Of a stretch of DNA of 64,000 nt, positions 56,871-64,000 are shown piece after piece. The notes beneath the pieces are model-generated. The model did no database searches and was not told the DNA's origin. It saw only the letters and a program-made list of their open reading frames with translations. The stretch's first letter is position 1. Each line of letters begins with the position of its first letter. The translations under genes were made by a program, and so were the position numbers. The DNA is from Lutraria lutraria (Eukaryota > Mollusca > Bivalvia > Venerida > Mactridae), in assembly GCA_964023205.1 (NCBI GenBank), contig OZ026837.1:8722088-8786087 (forward strand), written 5' to 3'.

Positions 56871-58900
56871 CTAAATAACGTCTTTTCATTATGGATCATT
56901 TATCCAGTATATCTGCAAAATCATCCGTGCACTTTTTTTATAATTTTATTTATTTCCAGCTTTGTCACAATACATTGTTATCATGCAAACACAGTGTTAC
57001 AGACATTTTTTTAGCGTTTAACCATAAGGTGTAAAAGGAAATAGCAGTTTATGGAACCAGAATAGTATTAATTATATATAATTATATATATATAAATGTA
57101 TAATAATACCAACATAGTAGCAATGTAATAACTAGATTAATTATTAACACTATAGTGTTTACCAAGCTACATGTACAGTGCAATCACAGTAAACCCTATA
57201 TGCATGTATTATTGTATAATCGAAATATTAGCAAGTTCCAGCCAGTATCTCTGTTTGATAAATTGTCTTATTAAAATATATAGTATTATTCTGGTACCAA
57301 CACAGTGAAAATATCTCAGCAACATTAATTATATATTGCAAACATTTGCAACAATAAGTATATCTCTGACAAAGTTACAAAGTATTACTGATATATGGTA
57401 CCAACTAACTACTTTTCATGGCACCTATATGGCTCTGATCTAATAATGACATTCAGGTTAATGTTCTAGTGATGCTTTTTTATAAAAAGAAAAAATAATT
57501 GAAAAAACGAATGGAAGGTTTCAGGTGGGTGTTTTTGTTAAAAGTAAAATAATCCTAGTAATAATATATTCTTAAGAGCAAATATTGTACATAAGATAGG
57601 TATAGCATTGTACAATAGATGTTGAATAAATATGTATTTACCTATCCGTTCCATGTCTGTGTTACTGCTGCTGAAGGAGCCCAGGTTTTTATGAAGTTCC
57701 TCATACTGGATGTTTTTAATGCGTTAAGTTTTTCTGCCTTGTAACATGATACTAGTTGTCTTTTATATGCCTCAATACAGGGAAAAGTATTATTCATTTT
57801 ACACTTATAGATATAGTATTTGCATGTCCAACTTTGGCGGACATGGCCTTATCGAGTATCTGATCAATTTTCAAGGGAAACAACTACAGTTTAGGGGTTT
57901 ATATACAGTCTACTTATTGTTACCCTCCTTGCTTGCGTTATGCTGACTTTATTAGGGGTCATAAAGTAATAAAGTCAGTCACGCGTAACAGATAAAATAT
58001 GTTATCTTAATTGATCCAAAAATCGATATTTCACTGTATAACTTTTGGATTCCAACTATTATGTACGTCGTTAAAATGGACAGAAACGTATGATGTTGAC
58101 ATTAATTTGTTTCATCAGTAAAATTAATTTTGCAAATGCGAATATTATGAAAAGACAAAATTCAAGAATCCTAGTAATAATTTTGTTATTGTATGCACAG
58201 TCAAATAGTAATTTGATTCTATTCTGCATATAAACACATTAGCTTACAATACATTTATTCTCACTACTGAAACATGGCTGTATAATGTTTCATCCATAAC
58301 TGAACATCAATGGTTAATACAAAAAACATCTTTCAGTTGTGCAGCATTTATTTCAAATTCATACAAATGCATTTTATTTTAAAGTTTACTGATATCATTT
58401 ACTTCACTGAATTCATGTTACCAAGGCCTGATACAATTGCATGTTTACTGGTAGTTTTAAAATAGCTTATACCTGTATTATGCTCTATTCAACACACTGC
58501 ACAAAAGAATAATTAAGTTATAATTGATGTTATACAAAATTCACAAAGAAGTACTTGCATGCATGTGCTTTCAGCTGGAACAAACATCACAATATGGGCA
58601 TTCACAACACAATTTATACAAGGTAATAAAGATTTAAGATTATACAGTCCTTGGATTTCATGTTCATATCAAACATTAATACAGCAAAACAGTGGCTGAA
58701 TATATTTACACCCAAAAGTGTTCATGTAAAGCAATGTTTATCTGTCTAAATGTTTATCACATCAAAATCACATTAATCACTGATATCTGTCTTTACTAAT
58801 GTCACCATAAATTGTTTAACGACAGAAAAGTGTTTAAAAGTTCATAATCCAAGAAATCCGGAATCTTCATAGATATAGAAAAATAATGAGTTCGACCAGA
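56871..58900. other. No firm gene; one unrecognised 52-codon frame
   Basis: On the minus strand around 57800-57640 a frame from MNNTFPCIEAYKRQLVSCYK continues to a TAG just before a GTAAAT. It is free of stops and not low complexity, but I cannot name a family. Otherwise AT-rich intergenic DNA. Confidence 0.25.
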
Positions 58901-59160
58901 GACGTATTATACGTCTCTGATTCGACGAAGCATCCATTTTCGTTTTGTTTTTATCTAAGTTAAGACACCTCGTACCTTGACTAAACTTTTAAGATAAAAA
59001 TCGTCGATCTAAGAATTTTTCTAAGAATGTTTTTCACTCTAAGACGAAAGTTAAGAAAAATCTTACAAAGTTAGCAAAACTTGGCGAAAACTAAGATAAT
59101 TTCGGGATTCTTAGATAATTTTTCATCTTAGTTGGTTTGTGAATACGGGCCCTGGTGTAT
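58897..59160. repeat. Hairpin plus '...gtgaatacgggccctgg' dispersed repeat
   Basis: 58897-58917 is a near-perfect palindrome ('agagacgtattatacgtctc'). It is followed by many 'aagaaa/taagat' blocks ending in 'gtgaatacgggccctgg', a form I know from interspersed repeats of molluscs. Related 'ggtattcac' sequence recurs at 61360 and 61567. Confidence 0.45.
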
Positions 59161-60053
59161 ATAAACAGTACAATCAATTTCTGCAATTTGATTGAAATGA
59201 TATCTAACAAATATAACTCGACGTGCCCAATTGTTTGTGAGTCAATGTGAGATGCGTATAAAAAATCAATAATCAGGTAAAGTTAGCAACCATATAAAGG
59301 GATCTCAAAAATATGATTTTATTATCCGTCCTTTGTTTACACATCATTGAAAAAATAGATATACAAAGTAGGTAATCTATATTATTTTATGACATGTTTT
59401 TATAAGTGACATGAGGACGTATGCCAAAATGATATATTTAGCATATTATTATATTATCAAAAATGAATTAATAATAAATTTCATTTAATGAAATGTCATC
59501 GTCTATTTAAGGTCAATTAGAACAATAGATGAAAACATTAGAACAATCGTAAAATATAAGAAATATATATTACTTGAGCTGTAAAAATATTTACATTATG
59601 CCTTCCATTAGGCATATCTCATAAAATAGTTGTCAGATGCCTTTTCTTATTTTTTGCAACATGATTAAAAAATACTGTGCTGTATTTCTATATATACTTT
59701 GTGATAAAAAAATTGGAACGTTTTTATTGCAAGTAAAAGTCAGTTTCACATCTGTCTAGGTAAAATAAGACCTACTTCAATTTTAACATCCAAAAAGCTA
59801 ATGGGGCTTTAACAATAGTGAAAACCATTTTTTTATTTATGTTATTTTTTTATAATATCAACAAATTTGGTTATAAATATCGATTTTGCTTTTATACGGA
59901 AGTAAAGTAAAATATTTCACATATTCTAATATTTTCATCCATGTTGTAATATGTTTTAGTCTTCAACCTCAATTATCATAAAACTTGATTCAACGCGTCC
60001 AATGTTTATTACCCTGTATAATACATCATGCTGTGGCTGTATATACATAGATA
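59161..60053. other. No gene recognised
   Basis: AT-rich sequence without visible structure. Confidence 0.4.
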
Positions 60054-60590
60054 CCTAATCAGCAGATATGATCTTCGCCAAATGATCGTTGTTTCCGTAA
60101 ACGTACGTAAATGTCCGAGCTTTGCCGAACGACTGACGAATTGAACTTAACAAAATCTAAGGGGTAGTTTTAAAAATCATCAAAAGGGTCGAAGAAGATA
60201 TTATTTGATTGTTTTCATATTTTACACGGTGAAAGAAATAAAATTTCAAAACGAATGCAATGAGTACAAATTAGATCACATTTTCCCCAAAAAAGTTATG
60301 ATGCTGAAAACATCAAATTTTCATTGAAAAATCTACCAATTTTACGCTTTTTACATTGAATATAGAGGGAATCGATAGGTGTCTTTTCAAACGCAAAAGG
60401 GTCGAAGAAAGAATTAATTCAAAATAATAAAAAATACACCATTAGAAAGATAAAAGATTAATTAAACTTTTGTGATGAGTACAAATTTCGTATTTTAAAT
60501 AGAATAAAAGTTATGACGATTATAGTGAAAACCCCCTTCTTTGTTTAATGTAAATTTTTTATCGATTTTCCTAATCAGCATGTCCGCGAA
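60054..60590. repeat. Two-copy ~220-bp tandem repeat
   Basis: Landmarks recur in order: 'aaaagggtcgaagaa' at 60182 and 60404, 'atgagtacaaatt' at 60258 and 60476, 'aaaagttatga' at 60292 and 60506. The outer 'ctaatcagca' also occurs at both ends. Copies are diverged. Nature unknown. Confidence 0.6.
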
Positions 60591-60991
60591 AGTTGGGTAT
60601 GGCAGTAAGTATTACTTTATTAAGAACAATTTGTGTGGTTCTACCTCCTAGTAATAAATCATATTTTGTCCACTGTCCACTGTACAAACAAATTAGAACA
60701 ATTTGTATTTATCCAACTCTGTATATTCTTAAAAAAGACTTGTGTTGTATTACAATAAAAGAATATATGTATAATTGTTTCTGAGGAAGAGTTGCAGAAT
60801 GAACATAGATCATTGTTTCTCAAACCCATTTTAAATAAGAGAGAGTTAGTACCCAGAATTCTATGGTTAATTTTATACTGAAACCATTGAAGTTTTGATT
60901 CTTGAGTTATTTTAAAAGGAAGTTTATAAATATGTTTACAATCAATGTTATCAATTATCTCCCTTTGCCATTTGACTTCTGATTTGATCAT
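60590..60991 (-). pseudogene. LINE (L1/Tx1-type) C-terminal fragment
   Basis: The minus-strand frame from 60991 reads WFQYKINHRILGTNSLLFKM, then LRNNDLCSFCNSSSETIIHI and FFYC. The run 'W-QYKINHRIL-TN' followed by CSFC...ETI-HLFW-C is characteristic of the C-terminal end of L1/Tx1-type LINE ORF2. About 110 codons survive, then a stop. The rest of the element is absent, so the copy is 5'-truncated. Confidence 0.68.
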
Positions 60992-61649
60992 AGTTTTTCA
61001 GATGTAAGTATATCATAAAAAGTCCTGCAACCCTTCTCTGATTGATTGATTATTCTTATTATCATCCGTGCACTTGACATATTAACCTTTTTGCAGTGTA
61101 GATCTACATGTGATTTAGTCATGCACAATTTTTTATGAATTTGTGCACTTTTATTCAGCTTTTTAATTGTATCCAGGTCTGCATTGATAATATATTATAA
61201 TCATGGTATTTTAAATTGTACCGTACACAGAGTACAGATGTTTACGTAAAACTTTACATAGGTGATAATTGTCACGCGCGGTTAGTTTGTGATAGGTTGG
61301 CTGTTTGAATTATTATCGCCAAAACTAATCCATGTTTCCCTGTTGTTTAAACCAGAGATGGTATTCACGAAAGATATTAAGGATAACAATTTTCTTAAAG
61401 GGGCATGCCCTACAACTGACAAACATTCTGTGACAGTGTAAAAATGTGCTAGCTGTATATGTAAAACAATATATAATGGATAATTGCAGGAAGAACATGA
61501 GTCATAAAATGACTAGTTTAGGTAGTTTGAAGAGAATTTCCTTAAATCTCAAATAAATCTTAAGCGGTATTCACAAAAATTTTAACTTAAGATTTTCCTT
61601 AAATATCTACATAAACTGATAGAGCGATAGGTATTTTCAGAGAGGCACT
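60992..61649. other. No gene; degenerate repeat pieces
   Basis: Contains two 'ggtattcac' segments with 'ttaagattttcc' flanks, related to the repeat at 58.9-59.16 kb. Nothing else recognised. Confidence 0.4.
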
Positions 61650-62118
61650 ATAAATACCGTAAAATGACCGTTTTGACGTCGAAAACGACGTTATTTCCTA
61701 AAGCTGCCGCAACGGTATTTTAATGTTATTTATCACAAACAACAGTAGAACAACTTCAGGTTCAACCATTGGTTCAATATGCTGTTCCAATATTGCACTT
61801 ACCATACAATGATTTGTGTGGCAACGAGACATTACATGGGGTATGACAGCGTGTGTACAAAATCAAATTTCCTTTGCTCACTAACATAATTACTACATGT
61901 AGTACAGTTTTGCATTGAATTACTTTACAATCTGGCCGTTTCACGTGATTAAGTAAAATAATATCAAATTATGTGACTACCATACCAAATTTTATCAGGC
62001 TTACACAATCAAGTAATTACTTACGCCAACGATTGGCAGATTCAACAGGCATTGATACAAGATATTTATATTTTTGCTTTAAATAATAATTCTAAATATA
62101 GGTATATTCGAATGCTTT
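61650..62118 (-). repeat. Inverted repeat arm, partner at 39582-40050
   Basis: The minus strand here closely matches 39582-40050. Differences include a ~25-base extra piece near 61955-61975 and a short missing stretch near the 'aacgtcg' palindrome. No integrase sequence follows on either side, so only the non-coding part of the transposon is present. Confidence 0.85.
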
Positions 62119-62519
62119 AATGATTCGAAAATTAATACATGAGCCGATATCAAATTTCGCCTGAAAGGCTTTGTGTACACAAGTCAACGGGAACCATTTT
62201 GGTGAAAAATACTTCTTTTGTTATTTTAGTAAAAGAAACACAATACAACTTGTACAATTCAAGTACATGTACATTATGTAATTTCTGTACTATTGCGTGA
62301 ATGAAATTGTAACAATTTAATATGCAATGTTGGATGTAAAAATATGCACGTAACAAAGCAAGACGGCGTGTTAGAAGGCAAAATGTAATTTTTGTACTTA
62401 TACTGTTCCATAATATATGCATGTATCTAATTTTAGCTTGCTTGCTCGATAGATAGATAGATAGATACTTCAGAAAACGAATTACACTGTTTCACACAAG
62501 ACTTAACAATTTCGTACAT
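62119..62519. other. No gene; (GATA)n at 62448-62467
   Basis: A 90-codon minus-strand frame here lacks any family resemblance. A five-unit GATA microsatellite lies at 62448-62467, next to the LINE relic. Confidence 0.5.
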
Positions 62520-63060
62520 AGCTCTAAACAAGTATTTTACTATCTAACCCCATATTAAATAATTTATGCCATAAAGCATTAGTATAATTATACTGAATCG
62601 AAGGCTTTCCTGAAACTTGATCTATGAATGCACATGGCAAACGTAGATTTTTATTTAAAACATTTTCAATTAAAGCCTTTAAAACAAATACCGCATCTAC
62701 TGTACTTCTATCTTTCTGGAATCCAAATTGACAATCGGACAAGTAATTGTTGTTCTCAAACCATTTTTCCACTCTTGAATTTAAAACACTGGTAAAAACA
62801 TTTCCTAAATTACTAGTCAACGTCATACCACGGTAATTATTATGATTATAAGGATCATGTTTTCTTTAATAATGGAACAATATTATCATTTTGACCACAT
62901 TTCTGGAAACTATCCAGCTTCAAAAAAAAATGTTAAACATGTCTACTACAATGTGCTAAGAGTATATCCGAAGTTTCTATGAGATATTCATTGATTAAAT
63001 TATCACTTAGAGAACTAGCTTTATTGCGTTTTTATCTCTTTATTGCATCTTCTACCAGTC
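62520..63060 (-). pseudogene. LINE reverse transcriptase fragment
   Basis: From 63060 down, in mixed frames: NKASSLSDNLINEYLIE, then MTLTSNLGNVFTSVLNSRVE, SDCQFGFQKDRSTVDAVFVL and LRLPCAFID, then ALWHKLFNMGL. This is the fingers-to-palm part of the same kind of reverse transcriptase as the LINE at 28.7-32.7 kb (QFGFxKxRST; NALWxKLFxxGL). The first catalytic Asp (AFID) is present, but the following block is replaced by unrelated residues. YADD is absent. Both ends are truncated. Confidence 0.76.
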
Positions 63061-63624
63061 ATTCGCAGTTATAGGGACATTCAATTTCTCAAAAGTTTGG
63101 TTTGTCAAATTAAAATCACTATCATCATTAAACGATTCAACTTCATCTATAATTGTCGTCTTGATACCTCAGTAAATATCCTCAATGTATATATGAAAGT
63201 ATTCATATTTTTGTGCAGTGATTTTTTTTCTTTACCACGTTTTGTGCAGTGTTTTTTTCCTAGTTCCGAGTTTTGTACTGCCTTCTTTTGTCAAGTTTTG
63301 TATTGCTGACGCATGCTTCGTTTTTCGGGGTAGCTAAAATATCAAGAAGATGTGTCCTTTAATTTTCTTTATTTTCAAGATAATAAATAAAACACATATA
63401 AAGTCAAATTGAAGAGTCTTTAAATTAAAATATACGTAACAGAAATATACAATGTAGTTACAATTTCAATAAGAATAATAAATATATAATGAATAATAAT
63501 AATTACTAGATGAACATAAGAAATTATTATTATAACACTAAGATTGACCAACTGTCAAGATAAACGTAGATCCTGATTTTAATCAATAAAGTTTAATAAT
63601 AGATATTCAGTGTAGAAACAACTG
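63061..63624. other. No gene recognised
   Basis: AT-rich DNA. The open frame at 63043-63309 (+) is partly antisense to the LINE fragment and otherwise unsupported. Confidence 0.4.
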
Positions 63625-63808
63625 TATAATTTTAACCTTATGGAATATAAATATTGTTTCCGTCTTAATAATTTAAGAAATATTTGTTACTATGATCTGT
63701 ATAATACACAGTAAATTGCATAGCTTGTATATAATCAGTAGAATTTAATAAAATGAGTACATAAAAAGTTCTTAACGCCAAAATCAATATGACGCAAGAT
63801 GTGATTTA
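63625..63808 (-). repeat. Inverted repeat arm, partner at 38590-38775
   Basis: See 38590-38775. The similarity ends where an open frame to the right becomes gene-like. Confidence 0.8.
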
Positions 63809-64000
63809 AGTCCTGAGCAACAATTGTTCTTGTTTGGTCCTGATGTGATACAGGCTTTGCCCTGTGTATTTGCTGTTTCCAAGCGCAGTCTTGGGGTTTG
63901 TAGGTTTCCCAGCTTGAAGATGTCTCCTGAGGGAAGACGTCTGTTATTGTTAACGACCCCTGCTATAGAAGAAAGAAAACAACAATGGTATTTGATGTGT
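63773..64000 (+). CDS. Partial open frame running off the right edge
   Basis: After a TAA ending at 63772 the plus strand stays open for 76 codons to the window end. It includes SPEQQLFLFGPDVIQALPCV and RFPSLKMSPEGRRLLLL and then TTPAIEERKQQW. Local base composition is more balanced than the surrounding AT-rich DNA. No ATG lies near the start, so this would be an internal or terminal exon, perhaps after 'gatgtgatttaag'. I do not recognise the family. It could also be transposon-derived. Confidence 0.3.

Noticed and set aside
57746..57946. 66-codon plus-strand frame
   Set aside because: Antisense to a minus-strand open segment and without family support.
38590..63808. Maverick/Polinton-type giant element
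   Set aside because: No DNA polymerase B, packaging ATPase, protease or capsid-like frames; the integrase belongs to a separate 3.3-kb element with its own TIRs.

Overview
The window looks like AT-rich, intron-containing animal DNA, most likely from a bivalve or related mollusc. The evidence is GT-AG introns around single-domain EGF exons, CR1/L2-type and L1-type LINE relics, Tc1/mariner-class relics, and the roughly 180-bp 'cataactttg...gctcaaaggt' repeat that I know from bivalve sequence. The species assignment is inference. There is no bacterial-style gene organisation. Most of the window is mobile or repetitive DNA in various stages of decay.

Layout: 240-1503 is a ~148-bp satellite arranged as alternating dimers, one monomer of which carries a stem-loop. 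On the minus strand, 5016-3792 holds the only convincing host gene fragment. It has three phase-compatible exons giving CCxGY/EMI-end, EGF and calcium-binding EGF, the domain order of EGFL7-type secreted proteins. A signal-peptide exon is possible upstream. From 5813 to 8106 there are two dead Tc1-like transposons, the first with TIRs and a TA target duplication. From 8.6 to 12.5 kb lie dispersed repeats, a possible solo LTR and a large foldback element. Blocks at 12.9-14.96 kb and 23.5-25.56 kb are diverged direct duplicates. Each begins (minus strand) with the same promoter-like stretch and signal-peptide exon, but the second copy has Trp2 changed to a stop. Several foldback MITEs sit at 17-19.4 kb. 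From 25.8 to 28.2 kb there are a LINE scrap, a mariner scrap and a Tigger/pogo-like element. Two decayed minus-strand LINEs occupy 28.7-32.7 kb and 33.2-35.8 kb; the first has its ORF1-type domain and endonuclease in one frame and is interrupted by an insertion with a tRNA-like head.

The right half is the most unusual part. A 3.3-kb DNA transposon (39158-42490, 41-bp TIRs) carries a dead integrase-type gene, with its first catalytic Asp changed to Gly. A second gene with a GGGT/FFPDG signature converges on it. A TIR element at 42.57-44.03 kb follows. Next is a 12.3-kb structure (44072-56405) whose two ends are near-identical inverted ~210-bp sequences, each continuing inward into a large array of 97-bp repeats (about 38 units left, 19 units right, opposite orientation). 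Every unit carries two GAAnnTTC dyads, so the whole is a foldback-type element with heat-shock-element-like satellite arms. Two further inverted repeat pairs (39582-40050 with 61650-62118; 38590-38775 with 63625-63808) nest around it, giving an approximate 25-kb palindromic layout. LINE scraps, a Tigger-type MITE, and a partial open frame at the right edge (63773-64000) complete the window.

The genes do not form a pathway. The picture is a host gene start surrounded by nested transposons. Coordinates of repeats and exons were read by eye, and ends may be off by a few bases.
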